Assembly: GCA_018380885.1 (NCBI GenBank)
Contig: JAGZSY010000006.1
Span: forward strand, 186,001-250,000
Length of the DNA stretch: 64,000 nucleotides
DNA from: Enterocloster asparagiformis
GTDB lineage: Bacteria > Bacillota > Clostridia > Lachnospirales > Lachnospiraceae
Reading direction: 5' to 3'
This document shows, in pieces, positions 41,681 through 51,013 of this stretch (positions within the stretch are counted from its first letter, which is position 1; every line of letters begins with the position of its first letter). Made by a program: the position numbers and the translations under genes. The notes under the pieces are model-generated. The model was given only the letters and a program-made list of their open reading frames with translations, was not told the DNA's origin and made no database searches.

Positions 41681-43174
41681 TCAGCGCGCTTTTGACCGTT
41701 TCGCCTTAATATTCTGATAAAAACTGAAGCCGTACATTGCCACGAAAATCAACATGATGACCATAGTGATCGGGCGGCTGAAAAATGCCACCAGGCTGTC
41801 CTGATTCATGGACATGCCGCGGCGGAAGTGGCGCTCCGTCATGGGCCCCAGCACCAGGCCCAGAATCAGCGCCGAGGTGCTGAAGTGGTACTTTTTGAAG
41901 AAATATCCGAAAATACCGCCGAATATCATCAGGTACACGTCCGTCATATTACCCTGGTATGCATAGCAGCCCGTGATCGCCAGCAGCATGATAAAGGTTC
42001 CCAGCACATAATAAGGTATCTTTAATATCTTGGCAAACATCTTTGCCACCACTAAGGATATGAACACCATGATAATGTTCGCAAGGATCATGGAAATGAA
42101 CGTGGCAGACAGATACTCAGGCTGAGCCTTCAACAGCATGGGCCCCATCTGCACGCCGTGTATGGCCAGAGCCGTCATCATCATGGCCGCCGCATTGCTT
42201 CCCGGAATACCCATGGCCAGAAGCGGCACCATTGCGCCTCCGGTGGCCGCATTGTTGGCGGTCTCCGAGGCCGCGATTCCGTGGGGATCGCCCTTGCCCA
42301 GCAGTTCCGGATGCTTGCTGCACTTGGCCTCAACTGTGTAGGACAGCCAGGAAGCGATGGTCGCGCCGGCTCCCGGCATAATGCCCACGATGGAGCCCAG
42401 AATACCGGAGCGCAGCACGGTCCACTTCATAGCCACCATCTCCTTGAAGCTGACCAGCTTGGAAATCTTTGCCTGTTTGTCGCTGGAGTAGGCGCTGCGG
42501 TCCGAGGGATTGCGGATTTGGCTGAATATCTCCACCGCGGCAAACATGCCCAGCATAAACGGCAGTGCTTCGATGCCGTCCAGCAGCTTTGAGGTGCCGA
42601 AGGTGAAGCGCGGTACAGCGGAAAAACTGTCCAGGCCGATGGTTCCCAGCCACAGACCGATGATGGCCGAGGCGAAGGTGTTCAGCTTATTGTCCTCATC
42701 CAGGAAAATCAGGATGCTTAAGCCCAGGAAGCACACGGCAAACTGCTCCGAGGAGCTGAATTTCAGAGCCAGCTTCATCAGAGGCTGGGTCAGCGCAAAC
42801 ATAATGATGGCCGAGGCCAGTCCGCCCAGGGCGGAGCACACCAGGGAGATGGACAGGGCCTTGCCCGCCTCGCCCCGCTGCACCATGGGATAGCCGTCCA
42901 GAACCGTGGCGGCGCTGGAGGGGGTTCCCGGGATTTTAAACAGAATCGCCGTGATGCTGCCGCCGGTAATGGCCGCGCAGTACACCGCGCTCAGAAAGGC
43001 GATGGCCACCACCGGCGGCATCGAGTAGGTAAAACCGATGCACAGCACAATTGCCATGGTGGCGCTGACGCCGGGCAGCGCCCCGAAGATAACGCCCATC
43101 AACACGCCGCCTGCGATCCACAGCAGGATCATGGGCTGAAATACCGACTGAATGCCGGTCATCAATAAATCCAT
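41681..43174 (-). CDS. tctA: Tripartite tricarboxylate transporter, large permease TctA
   Basis: A 497-aa membrane protein with about 11-12 helices and the two TctA loop motifs GALPGVSATMAIVLCIGF (near residue 31) and GIMPGAGATIASWLSY (about 263-278). With TctB and TctC it forms a secondary importer for a carboxylate. Last gene of its operon. TctA proteins are well conserved but do not reveal substrate; the binding protein sets it. Confidence 0.95.
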   Translation of the reverse strand: MDLLMTGIQSVFQPMILLWIAGGVLMGVIFGALPGVSATMAIVLCIGFTYSMPPVVAIAFLSAVYCAAITGGSITAILFKIPGTPSSAATVLDGYPMVQRGEAGKALSISLVCSALGGLASAIIMFALTQPLMKLALKFSSSEQFAVCFLGLSILIFLDEDNKLNTFASAIIGLWLGTIGLDSFSAVPRFTFGTSKLLDGIEALPFMLGMFAAVEIFSQIRNPSDRSAYSSDKQAKISKLVSFKEMVAMKWTVLRSGILGSIVGIMPGAGATIASWLSYTVEAKCSKHPELLGKGDPHGIAASETANNAATGGAMVPLLAMGIPGSNAAAMMMTALAIHGVQMGPMLLKAQPEYLSATFISMILANIIMVFISLVVAKMFAKILKIPYYVLGTFIMLLAITGCYAYQGNMTDVYLMIFGGIFGYFFKKYHFSTSALILGLVLGPMTERHFRRGMSMNQDSLVAFFSRPITMVIMLIFVAMYGFSFYQNIKAKRSKAR

Positions 43175-43220
43175 AAGTAACGCTCACACTCCTTTGCAAT
43201 ATGTAAGTCGATGGGATCCC

Positions 43221-43239
43221 GGGGCGCTTACCGCGCCCC
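43221..43239 (-). other. Intercistronic hairpin between tctB and tctA
   Basis: GGGGCGC pairs with GCGCCCC around TTACC without a T-run. It may stabilise or process the operon mRNA. Confidence 0.45.
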
Positions 43240-43255
43240 GTTCTCTGTCGTCCCC

Positions 43256-43750
43256 CTAAATCAGATACTCCAGCCACGAACTGAATTCATAGATGGGTCC
43301 GATTCCCCGGGGCGGCATCACATCCAGCCCCCAGACGAATACGGCGTAAATGATAGCGGTGACCGCCAGCGCAGCCAGGAACATTTTCGGAAGGCTGCGC
43401 ATACCCAACAGCCAGGAAAGGCCCATGGCGAACAAGATCGTCGACAGCACATAGCCGCCGTATGGCAGCAGCCACGCATAAAAGCATACCCAGGCAAATG
43501 AGGCCAGCAGCTTTTTCACACCTGTTTCCTTCAGATGAAAAATTTTCAGTGAAAACTTCCGCTCCTCACCGGGGAGCTTTTTAAAAATCGTGTACGTTTT
43601 CACAGCAAAGATCAGAATGGCGAACCCGATCAGCATCATCGGCCAGTACCTGGCCCCAAAGTACCCCTCCCAGATTTGAATCTGACCGGAATAGATGAAC
43701 ATGGCGATAAAGAAGATCAGAAGTCCGCCGTTAAACAATAATTCCCCCAT
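43256..43750 (-). CDS. tctB: Tripartite tricarboxylate transporter, small subunit TctB
   Basis: A 164-aa protein with four hydrophobic helices, the TctB pattern (first helix FNGGLLIFFIAMFIYSG-like region, then a basic loop and three helices, ending with a Pro-rich motif DVMPPRGIGP). It sits between tctC and tctA on the same strand. Confidence 0.87.
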   Translation of the reverse strand: MGELLFNGGLLIFFIAMFIYSGQIQIWEGYFGARYWPMMLIGFAILIFAVKTYTIFKKLPGEERKFSLKIFHLKETGVKKLLASFAWVCFYAWLLPYGGYVLSTILFAMGLSWLLGMRSLPKMFLAALAVTAIIYAVFVWGLDVMPPRGIGPIYEFSSWLEYLI

Positions 43751-43783
43751 GCTTCTCTCCCTTTCCGAAGTATCGTATGACGC

Positions 43784-44842
43784 TTATTTCTTGTTCAATT
43801 CCACAGCGGTGTCATAGGTGGTCTTTAATACGTCCGCAAGCTCCGCGGAATCCCACACGAATGAGTTGCCCATGCCGTTCATCTCCAGCCACTCGGCCCA
43901 TTCTGTGTTCGTGGTTGCAACCTTGTGCACGGCTGCGGCAAAAGCGTCCACCGCTTCCTGCGGCGTGCCCTTCATCGCTGTAAATACGCGGTAGAAGCCC
44001 AGCTCTGAGGTGTAGCCCAGCTCTCCCGAGCAGGGAACATCCGGGTAAATATTGCTGCGCTCCTGCGTCATCACCACGATGGGCACAAGGTCGCCGGACT
44101 CCACGTAAGCGCCCGCGTCGCTCCAGGTATTGATGACCAGGTCCACATCTCCGGCAATAACGGAAATGGTGCCCTCGTTGGACTCTGAGGTGATCCATTT
44201 CATCTCAATGCCCGCCTGATTGCAGAATTCGTTGATGATGGCCCCGCTGATTCCGTTGGGAGAATCGGTGGCAATGGTCACTTTTCCGGGGTTGGCCTTG
44301 CAGTAGTCGATCATCTCGTTCACGTCCTTAAACGGCGCCTTGGGGCTGGCAAAGAACATTCCTTCAGCCATAACCAGGCCGCTGACAGGAATAATCTCGT
44401 CCATCAGATCAAAATCGCACTGTCCCTGGGCTGCCGCGATGATGGCGGAGGGAGCGGTGAACTGGTACTTGTAGCCGTCCGCCGGCTGGTTATGGCTCCA
44501 GGTATAACCGGTAATTCCCGAAGCGCCTGAGCGGTTGCTGATCACAATAGAGGTGCCCAGTTCCTTTTCCAGATATGTGGCAAATTTACGGATGGTGGTA
44601 TCCAGCCCTCCGCCCTCACCGGCAGGCACCATGATCTCAATGCGGTGATCAAATTTAAACCCGTCCGCGGACGCCTCTGCGCCGGATTCCTGTGCTGGCT
44701 GGCTTCCCGCCTCCTTTGCCGCTTCCGTGGCTCCGGATTCAGCCGGCTTTTGAGCTCCGGAATTTGAGCAGGCGCACAGGGACGCGAGCAGCGCTGCGCT
44801 CACCAGACCGGACAAGAGACGCGTTAATTTTTTCGATTTCAT
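43784..44842 (-). CDS. tctC: Tripartite tricarboxylate transporter substrate-binding lipoprotein TctC
   Basis: A 352-aa exported binding protein of the Bug/TctC family with a lipoprotein signal (lipobox LCAC, Cys 25). Family features include IEIMVPAGEGGGLDTTIRKF and VISNRSGASGITGYTW, which line the carboxylate pocket. It is next to the DUF4387 and AtuA-like genes and is presumably selective for their substrate or a relative. Confidence 0.93.
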   Translation of the reverse strand: MKSKKLTRLLSGLVSAALLASLCACSNSGAQKPAESGATEAAKEAGSQPAQESGAEASADGFKFDHRIEIMVPAGEGGGLDTTIRKFATYLEKELGTSIVISNRSGASGITGYTWSHNQPADGYKYQFTAPSAIIAAAQGQCDFDLMDEIIPVSGLVMAEGMFFASPKAPFKDVNEMIDYCKANPGKVTIATDSPNGISGAIINEFCNQAGIEMKWITSESNEGTISVIAGDVDLVINTWSDAGAYVESGDLVPIVVMTQERSNIYPDVPCSGELGYTSELGFYRVFTAMKGTPQEAVDAFAAAVHKVATTNTEWAEWLEMNGMGNSFVWDSAELADVLKTTYDTAVELNKK

Positions 44843-44895
44843 AATAATTTCCCCCTTTTATAATATGTTTTTCGATCTTTTCTCAGATGCTGCCG

Positions 44896-45210
44896 TCAGT
44901 CCACCGGAATTTCCAGATTCACCATGGGCCGGTGCTGCTGGCAGCCGTACAGGTCGTCGTCCAGGAAATCGCCGGACGGATGCTTGCGCGGAAATGAAAA
45001 CTTTACCGCATTGGCCAGCGGAAGATTGTGCTGGCTGACGCTGGTCTCCTCAATCCCATACAGGGACGCCACTGCGGCCGCGGACAGCGCGCCGGTGGCC
45101 AGGACCTTATCGTAGGTGGCGCGGTCCGCAAACAGGATATCGATGGATTCCATAAAAGGCCCCGCGTTTTTAGAGCGAATCATTTTTGTCAATTCATAGA
45201 GCTTTTTCAC
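44896..45210 (-). CDS. DUF4387 protein
   Basis: A 104-aa protein starting KKLYELTKMIRSKNAGPF and ending in NLEIPVD, which matches the DUF4387 family found next to AtuA/DUF1446 proteins. The start is GTG with GGAGGGAC 8 bases upstream. In other genomes the small DUF4387 part is sometimes fused to the AtuA-like protein, suggesting a two-subunit enzyme. No catalytic residues can be named. Confidence 0.85.
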   Translation of the reverse strand: MKKLYELTKMIRSKNAGPFMESIDILFADRATYDKVLATGALSAAAVASLYGIEETSVSQHNLPLANAVKFSFPRKHPSGDFLDDDLYGCQQHRPMVNLEIPVD

Positions 45211-45224
45211 GTCCAGTCCCTCCT

Positions 45225-46583
45225 CTACAGATCATAGTATGTGAATCGGCAGGTCTCCAGCGGATCCTCCACCTCGATCACGTGGTTCAGACAGAAGGAG
45301 TAGGTAGCGCCGTTTTCCTGGGTCATCAGGGTCGGCGGCGAGAACGGAAACGCGGTCTGGCTCTGGGCTCCCTCCCACTCCCGGATTGGCACGTGTAACG
45401 CCGTGTGCCAGACGTTGGAGATGATACCGTCCGCGTCCTCCGGGTTCTTGGCAATGATGTCAAAGACAACGCCCACGCATTCCGTGTCGGGATCCTTGGG
45501 ATTGCCGTAGACCAAGCGGCGCATCCGGTAATCCTCTGGCTCCAGGCCCATTCCCGCGCGGATTTTGTTGCGCGTCTCCCCCTCGCAGGCTTCCAGCCAT
45601 GTGTCGAACTGTTTTAAGATCAGGGGGTCCGACACTCCGGCCACCGCCACCCGCCGGTAGCCCTCAAATTTTACCCCTTCCAGCTTGATGGTGTATGGAG
45701 CTGAGATCAGCCTGGTGCCGGTGATTTTCACCCTGCGGTCCGTCTCCTGATCATAGGAGGCCGCCTCCGTATCCAGCACAACTCCCGGTTCCTGCAGCCG
45801 GAACGGATTGCTGTTCTCATACAGCGTATGGCTTGCAATCGACACCGGGGACGCCGCCATCTCCGGATGGCCGGGCTCGATGCTGGCCGAATCCTCACGG
45901 ACCCAGGCCAGCATACTGCCATGATATTTCTCAAATACCGAAGCCAGGGTTCCGCACTCCAGGACCTTGGCCGCATGCCATGCAAACCCGTTTCCCAGCC
46001 CGTACATTGTCGGAACCGCCGCGTAGATGGAGGTGTCCGTGGACCGCCCGGCGATCACCACCTGAGCCCCCTCCTCCAACGCCTTGATAAAGGGCTCCGC
46101 GCCGATCACGGAGATGCAGCGGGTCAGGGTATCCAGATCGCGGTCGGTAAATTCCGGCGCGCCCTCCAACGGATGCAGCCTACCCTCCTCCATGTAGTGC
46201 CGGAGCTGTTCATGGGTAAGCTCGGTCTTGATTTCCGCCAGCTTAAAGTGAAGCTTCTGCTCCGCCGCGATTTCCCGGGCAATCTCCACCAGCCAGTCCA
46301 CATTGGGGTCCGCGCCTGCGGTACCCGCGGAGCCGATCAGAACCGGTATTCCTCTCCGGACGCCCTCGGTAATCATCAGCTCCAGATCCCGCTTTGCGGC
46401 CTTGCGGTTCATACGGGGCTTTCCCGCCCCGGGATAAAAGGGTCCGGAGTCCGAGGTCCCGGAGTCGCAGCCCATCACGTCGGGCTTCTGCTCCAGGGCG
46501 TGATAAAAACCTGTTTTGTCAAAGGAAGAACCCAGCATCCCGGCGGCCGCCAGCACGCATACTTCTTTTTTGTGTTCTTTCAT
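45225..46583 (-). CDS. AtuA-like (DUF1446) protein
   Basis: A 452-aa member of the acyclic-terpene-utilisation AtuA/DUF1446 family. Visible family features are AAAGMLGSSFDKTGFY at the start, MGCDSGTSDSGPFYPGAG, GSAGTAGADPNVDW and VVIAGRSTDTSIYAA. AtuA was named from Pseudomonas citronellol degradation, but its reaction is not established. First gene of the operon with DUF4387 and TctCBA, divergent from a LysR gene. The AAAGGAG site is rather far (14 bases) from the ATG, and an in-frame stop lies just upstream. Confidence 0.87.
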   Translation of the reverse strand: MKEHKKEVCVLAAAGMLGSSFDKTGFYHALEQKPDVMGCDSGTSDSGPFYPGAGKPRMNRKAAKRDLELMITEGVRRGIPVLIGSAGTAGADPNVDWLVEIAREIAAEQKLHFKLAEIKTELTHEQLRHYMEEGRLHPLEGAPEFTDRDLDTLTRCISVIGAEPFIKALEEGAQVVIAGRSTDTSIYAAVPTMYGLGNGFAWHAAKVLECGTLASVFEKYHGSMLAWVREDSASIEPGHPEMAASPVSIASHTLYENSNPFRLQEPGVVLDTEAASYDQETDRRVKITGTRLISAPYTIKLEGVKFEGYRRVAVAGVSDPLILKQFDTWLEACEGETRNKIRAGMGLEPEDYRMRRLVYGNPKDPDTECVGVVFDIIAKNPEDADGIISNVWHTALHVPIREWEGAQSQTAFPFSPPTLMTQENGATYSFCLNHVIEVEDPLETCRFTYYDL

Positions 46584-46691
46584 GTCGGTTGATTACACTC
46601 CTTTCTCAGATCGCGTGGATTGTTAATATTGACGGTTGAATAGGACTATTTTTATATCTATATAGTGTTTCTGCATAAATATAGTTTACAC

Positions 46692-46751
46692 TTGACGGAG
46701 TTTTCCAACAAGAATATAATAATTATGTTCGCAATAAACATTATTTATTGC
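46692..46751 (+). promoter_or_regulatory. Promoter and dyad of the divergent LysR gene
   Basis: TTGACG (46692-46697) and TATAAT (46715-46720) are 17 bases apart. Just after the expected start is an inverted repeat with 8-base arms GCAATAAA/TTTATTGC (46731-46751), a good candidate for LysR self-binding and possibly control of the divergent AtuA operon. Confidence 0.6.
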
Positions 46752-46780
46752 AAAGCAACGGATCACAGGGAGGGTTCATA

Positions 46781-47671
46781 TTGGATAAAACCGACTGGCT
46801 TTTGGTAAAAACGCTTTACAACGAAAAGAGCATGGCAAAGGCGGCGGAGAAGCTGTTTATCTCCCAACCGGCAGTGTCCTACAGAATGACCAGGATGGAA
46901 CAGGAGTTTGATCAGGTGCTGTTTCTGCGCAGCAACAAGGGAGTGGCTCTGACCAGCGCCGGTCTCAGGCTGTACACCTTCGCCAGCTTGATGCTTCAGT
47001 ATGAGGAGGATATCAGCTCCTACGTGCGCCAGAAGGGCGAGGAGCTCTCCGGGCTGGTAAACCTGGGCGTAACCAGCACGTTCCTGAACAATTTTCTGGT
47101 GCCCCAGCTCCAGCAGTTCTGTGGGCAGTACCCCAAAATCAAGGTGACTCTGACCGTGGAGCCCAGCCTCAACCTGCGGAATATGATGGATACAAACCGC
47201 CTGATGGTGGCGGTGATCCGCGGCCCCCACGAGTGGAACGGCCCGTCCTTTGAGATATTCGAGGAACCGCTGGAGATTATCTCCTCCGAGCCCATCACCG
47301 AGGACATGCTGCACACGCGGCCTTTTGTCAGCAACTGTCTGCGCTCGCCGGTGACCTTGCAGATGGAGCAGTGGATCAACGACCATTTTGAGGGCGCATT
47401 GCCGCCCGCCGCCCAGGTGCAGGTGTACGGCGATTCCCGCAACCTGGTCAATCTGGTGAAGGCCGGCTTCGGCTGGGCCATCATCTCCAATCTGCGCATC
47501 GATGCCCGGGACAACCTCTATCACCAGCCCATTTACCGCAAGGACGGCGCCCCCTACCTGTACAAGACAAATCTGCTCTACAGCGAGGAATGCCGCCATT
47601 TCGACACCTACATGGCTTACATCGGTCATCTGAAAGAATATTTCTCAAAGAGTCCGCTCAGACAGGCATAA
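46781..47671 (+). CDS. LysR-type regulator of the AtuA/Tct operon
   Basis: A 296-aa LysR protein, winged helix at the N-terminus (MAKAAEKLFISQPAVSYRMT) and effector domain behind. The best start is TTG with GGGAGGG 6 bases upstream, beginning LDKTDWLLVKTLYNEKS; no ATG fits. Divergent position makes it the probable activator of the AtuA/DUF4387/Tct operon, with the imported acid or a product as inducer. Confidence 0.9.
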   Translation: MDKTDWLLVKTLYNEKSMAKAAEKLFISQPAVSYRMTRMEQEFDQVLFLRSNKGVALTSAGLRLYTFASLMLQYEEDISSYVRQKGEELSGLVNLGVTSTFLNNFLVPQLQQFCGQYPKIKVTLTVEPSLNLRNMMDTNRLMVAVIRGPHEWNGPSFEIFEEPLEIISSEPITEDMLHTRPFVSNCLRSPVTLQMEQWINDHFEGALPPAAQVQVYGDSRNLVNLVKAGFGWAIISNLRIDARDNLYHQPIYRKDGAPYLYKTNLLYSEECRHFDTYMAYIGHLKEYFSKSPLRQA

Positions 47672-47725
47672 AAAAGACAGATATTCCGCAGATGAGGATT
47701 CATCCGCAAAATATCTGCCCTTTTT
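47672..47725. terminator. Bidirectional terminator between LysR and the spore-lyase-like gene
   Basis: GACAGATATT..CGCAGATGA pairs imperfectly with TCATCCGC..AATATCTGCC, with A-run before and TTTTT after, so it can serve both convergent genes. Confidence 0.75.
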
Positions 47726-47758
47726 ATTTATTTGAAGGCGGCGTACCGCCCGGCCGGA

Positions 47759-48754
47759 TCAACTGATATAAAGTATCGGCACCTGCCCCAAAATACGGCG
47801 GATCTCCCCGCGCAGAAACAGCTCGCACTCCTCCCTGCTCTCCTGGCGGTAGCAGTAGCGGCCCCGGCCTCTGCCTGTCATCTGCCGGGGATCGTAGAGG
47901 TCGGGGGCATTGGGAAACGCCTCCCCGTTGATGGCCCGGTGCACGTAGCTGTAGGTCATGAGAATGATCTCCAGGAACATCTGCCGTTTCATTTTCTCCG
48001 AAAGCCCCTGTCTCAGCTCCTCCAGAAGGCCGGTGTAGAGCTCCCGCCAGTTTTCCACCAGGATCACCGGTGCGATCAGCAGCCCGCAGGGATAGCCTGC
48101 CTCGCACATCCTGTTGACCGCCTCGATCCGCTTGATCAACGGCGATGTGCCCAGCTCGATCCGGCTGATCACCTCCTGGGGATTCACGCTCATGCGGAAG
48201 ATCACCTTTCCCCGGTGATCCAGGTCCAGCAGCGGGTCCACCATGTGAAATTTCGAGGGAAAGGTCAGCCTTCCCCGGCCCTCTCTGGCAAACCTGGGTA
48301 TGGTGTACAGGAGGTTCTCCGTTATGGTATTCTCCAGGACCAGGTCGCTGTTGCTTCCGATCTCGAAGCACAGGGGGCTCTGGCTCTTGTAGGACCGCTT
48401 GATCAGCCGGTCCAGCATATCCTCCCGGTTAACAAACAGGCGCAGGTAAGCACATTTGTTGTAGTTGCAGACCAGGTAGCAGTACAGGCACATGGCCGTA
48501 CAGCCCGACGACGTGTAGGGCACCAGGTAGTCCGACACCTTGTGGTTTTCCACGTATTTGTGGGTTTTTCTGGTGCCCACGATCAGGAAGCGCTTCATCC
48601 GCCCGAATTCCGAGTTGGGCTTCTCCTGCATCTCCTTGATGGAATTGTGGTTTTCAATGGGAACCCAGGGCAGGTCCTGAAATATTTCCCGCAGCCTGTT
48701 TCCCAGCGGATACTCCAGGCTGCCCGGCTCGTAGTAAACGGAATCAAACTTCAT
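47759..48754 (-). CDS. Spore photoproduct lyase family radical SAM protein
   Basis: A 331-aa radical SAM protein of the SplB family. The cluster motif CTAMCLYCY (CxxxCxxC) near residue 84 is followed by the family pattern of repeated Cys/Tyr and NREDMLDRL. SplB repairs the thymine dimer formed in UV-irradiated spores. Whether this one does is unsure: it is about 10 residues shorter than B. subtilis SplB and its N-terminal region differs. GAGAGG lies 9 bases before the chosen ATG. It lies 61 bases after the MutS2-like gene, so the two may share a transcript. Confidence 0.83.
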   Translation of the reverse strand: MKFDSVYYEPGSLEYPLGNRLREIFQDLPWVPIENHNSIKEMQEKPNSEFGRMKRFLIVGTRKTHKYVENHKVSDYLVPYTSSGCTAMCLYCYLVCNYNKCAYLRLFVNREDMLDRLIKRSYKSQSPLCFEIGSNSDLVLENTITENLLYTIPRFAREGRGRLTFPSKFHMVDPLLDLDHRGKVIFRMSVNPQEVISRIELGTSPLIKRIEAVNRMCEAGYPCGLLIAPVILVENWRELYTGLLEELRQGLSEKMKRQMFLEIILMTYSYVHRAINGEAFPNAPDLYDPRQMTGRGRGRYCYRQESREECELFLRGEIRRILGQVPILYIS

Positions 48755-48815
48755 TTGCGTTTTCCTCTCTCCTGTCACTTGATTCCCTTAGTATGCGCCG
48801 CCGCCCCGGAAACTA

Positions 48816-50744
48816 TCATTTAAGATATGGATCGGCGGTAATTTCCACGCCCTCCAGGTGATGCTTGCCCATCTGATGCCGGGCCTTGCGGTTCTCCACC
48901 GTGTCAAAAACAATGGAAAAATCATAGTCCTCCGGGTACAGCCGGGACGCGGCCACCTTGAGCTTTAAGCGGCGGTGGTTGATCATCCGCTTTTCCTTTT
49001 TCACCTGCACCAGCACATTTCCCTTGTCGTCCTCCGGTTTCACCACGATGCCGATCACCTGCTCCGGGTACACGGTCACTGAGTCTCCCCTGGAGAAGGT
49101 GCTGTAACGGTTTTGCAATGCTTTTTTGCCCTGCATTTTCTCCAGGGACGGGGAGGGCAGCTTGGGCAGGCGCGTTTTTCCAGCCTCCTCCAGGTGCAGC
49201 TCAGCCCTCAGCTCCTGGGAAATGTCGCCGTAGGCCTTGCACGCCGCCATACACAGCATATCGTCGGGCATGCCCAGACGTTTGGCGATATAGAGGGCGC
49301 AGCTCTCCCCCGCCTTGCCGATTTCCAGACGGTACAGGGGTTTTAGATTCTCCCGGTCAAATGCCATCCGCGCGTTGAGAATCTCCTCATGGCCGGCGGC
49401 GTAATTTTTCACCTCAGAGTAATGGGTTGTGGCCAGAAACAGGCAGCCGCTTTCCCGCAGCTGTTCCAAAATGGACACTGCGATGCCCATGCCCTCCGCC
49501 GGATCGGTGCCTGAGCCCAGCTCATCCAGGATCACGATGCTCTCCCGTGTTACCCGTTTAAGGATATCCAGCACATTTTGGATATGAGCCGAAAATGTGG
49601 AGAGATTGTCGGCGATATTCTGGCCGTCTCCGATATCGCACAGCACCTGGTTGGCCATACAGATGTCCGCGCGCTCGCAGGGCACGTGAAGCCCGCTGCC
49701 AGCCATCAGCGCCAGAAGGCCCACTGTCTTGATCGCCACGGTCTTTCCCCCCGTGTTGGGTCCCGTGATCACCATCCCCCGCCTCTGATCGCCCAGACGG
49801 AAATCCAGGGGAACGCAGGTTTCTGCCGGTATCATGGGGTGGCGGGCCCCCGCCAGCCGGATGCGGCCCTCGGTGTTGATCTCCGGCTCCACCGCTCCTA
49901 AGTCTGCGCTCAGCTTACCCCTGGCAAAGATCACGTCCAGCTTGACCAGCATGCGCAGATTGTCCCGCAGCGCCTCCTCGCAGCCTGCGATCTCGTCCGT
50001 CAGCTGATAGAGAATGCGGCGGACCTCACAGTCCTCCTCGATGCGCTGCACCTCCAGCTTCTCCCTCAGCCCGGCCAGGGCGGCGGGCTCGATGAACAGG
50101 GTGGCCCCGGAGGCGGAGCGCTCGATCACGCTTCCCTCCACCTTGCCCTTGTACTCCTGCTTTACAGGCAGGCAGATTCTGCCGTTGCGCCGGACCACAA
50201 AGGACTCGGCCATCCAGCTCTTTTTCGACCGCAGCAGCCCGTCCGCCTTCTCCTTGAGGCGTTCCTCCAGCGCCTCCAGCTCTCTGCGGATGCGAAGAAG
50301 CCCGGCGGAGGCGGAATTGTCCACCTGCCCGCCCCGGACGGTCCGCCCGATCTCCTCCCTGAGCTCTTCCAGAGGCGACAGGTTCTCCGCGTAGTACGCC
50401 AGGGCGATGCCCGAGGTCTTTCCCCGCTCCAGGTAGGAGCGCATCCGGCTGACCGCGGTCAGAAACGCTCCCATCCCCTCGATCTCCTCCGGCAGAAGCA
50501 TCTCGCCCCGCAGGGCCTTTTCCAGACATTCCTCCGTCTGCTCCATGGCCGACGACGGCGGCTGTCCCACCAGGTCCAGCATCTGCCGGGCCTGGGTGGT
50601 CTCACGCATATTCCGGCGCAGCTCCGACTCCGAGCAGAACGGGCGCAGCCGGCTCAATTGCTCCCTCGCCTGCCCGGAAGCGGCCCGCTCGGTCAGCATG
50701 TGTATGATATCGGTAAATCCAAGTATGTCAAATGTATGATTCAT
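48816..50744 (-). CDS. MutS2-like ATPase without Smr nuclease domain
   Basis: A 642-aa MutS-superfamily protein. Walker A GPNTGGKT is at residues 328-335, Walker B SIVILDELGSGTDP at about 402-415 and HYSEV follows, as in MutS2. A KOW-like segment (GIVVKPEDDKGNVLVQVKKE) is near residue 550. The C-terminal Smr endonuclease domain (about 75 residues) of standard 780-790-aa MutS2 is missing; the protein stops after HLEGVEITADPYLK. It may act in ribosome rescue or recombination control without DNA or RNA cutting. ATG with GGAAGGAAAACG upstream. Confidence 0.87.
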   Translation of the reverse strand: MNHTFDILGFTDIIHMLTERAASGQAREQLSRLRPFCSESELRRNMRETTQARQMLDLVGQPPSSAMEQTEECLEKALRGEMLLPEEIEGMGAFLTAVSRMRSYLERGKTSGIALAYYAENLSPLEELREEIGRTVRGGQVDNSASAGLLRIRRELEALEERLKEKADGLLRSKKSWMAESFVVRRNGRICLPVKQEYKGKVEGSVIERSASGATLFIEPAALAGLREKLEVQRIEEDCEVRRILYQLTDEIAGCEEALRDNLRMLVKLDVIFARGKLSADLGAVEPEINTEGRIRLAGARHPMIPAETCVPLDFRLGDQRRGMVITGPNTGGKTVAIKTVGLLALMAGSGLHVPCERADICMANQVLCDIGDGQNIADNLSTFSAHIQNVLDILKRVTRESIVILDELGSGTDPAEGMGIAVSILEQLRESGCLFLATTHYSEVKNYAAGHEEILNARMAFDRENLKPLYRLEIGKAGESCALYIAKRLGMPDDMLCMAACKAYGDISQELRAELHLEEAGKTRLPKLPSPSLEKMQGKKALQNRYSTFSRGDSVTVYPEQVIGIVVKPEDDKGNVLVQVKKEKRMINHRRLKLKVAASRLYPEDYDFSIVFDTVENRKARHQMGKHHLEGVEITADPYLK

Positions 50745-50813
50745 TGTATCGTTTTCCTTCCTTATTCGTTTTCGGATATGATCTGAATTTGGATATGAAA
50801 AAGGATGGAACGC

Positions 50814-51007
50814 AAAAAAGCCCATGCGGTATCCATCAACAGATACGCGCATGGGCATTCACTGTCCGCTGTCTCTGATCTGTCATGGATTCAGGGTACA
50901 GAAAATACACCCCCGCCTCAGGCGGGTTTTCCTTCCCTGCGCATTAACTTAGCTGCGTTCCATCACCGATACAATTAACACAAGACATCTCCCGATCTAA
51001 AATAATT
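50814..51007 (-). ncRNA. Candidate structured RNA (about 190 nt), promoter to terminator
   Basis: A near-consensus promoter ends just before it and a strong terminator ends it: GCCCATGCG..GTATC pairs with GATAC..GCGCATGGGC (50820-50856), then six T. In between, hairpins ACGCA/TGCG(C) and CCCGCC-TGA-GGCGGG extended by GAAAA/TTTTC are visible. No protein frame fits. Length suits 6S RNA or a riboswitch/attenuator for the MutS2-like gene 70 bases on. I could not match a known class by eye. Confidence 0.6.
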
Positions 51008-51013
51008 TTCTTT

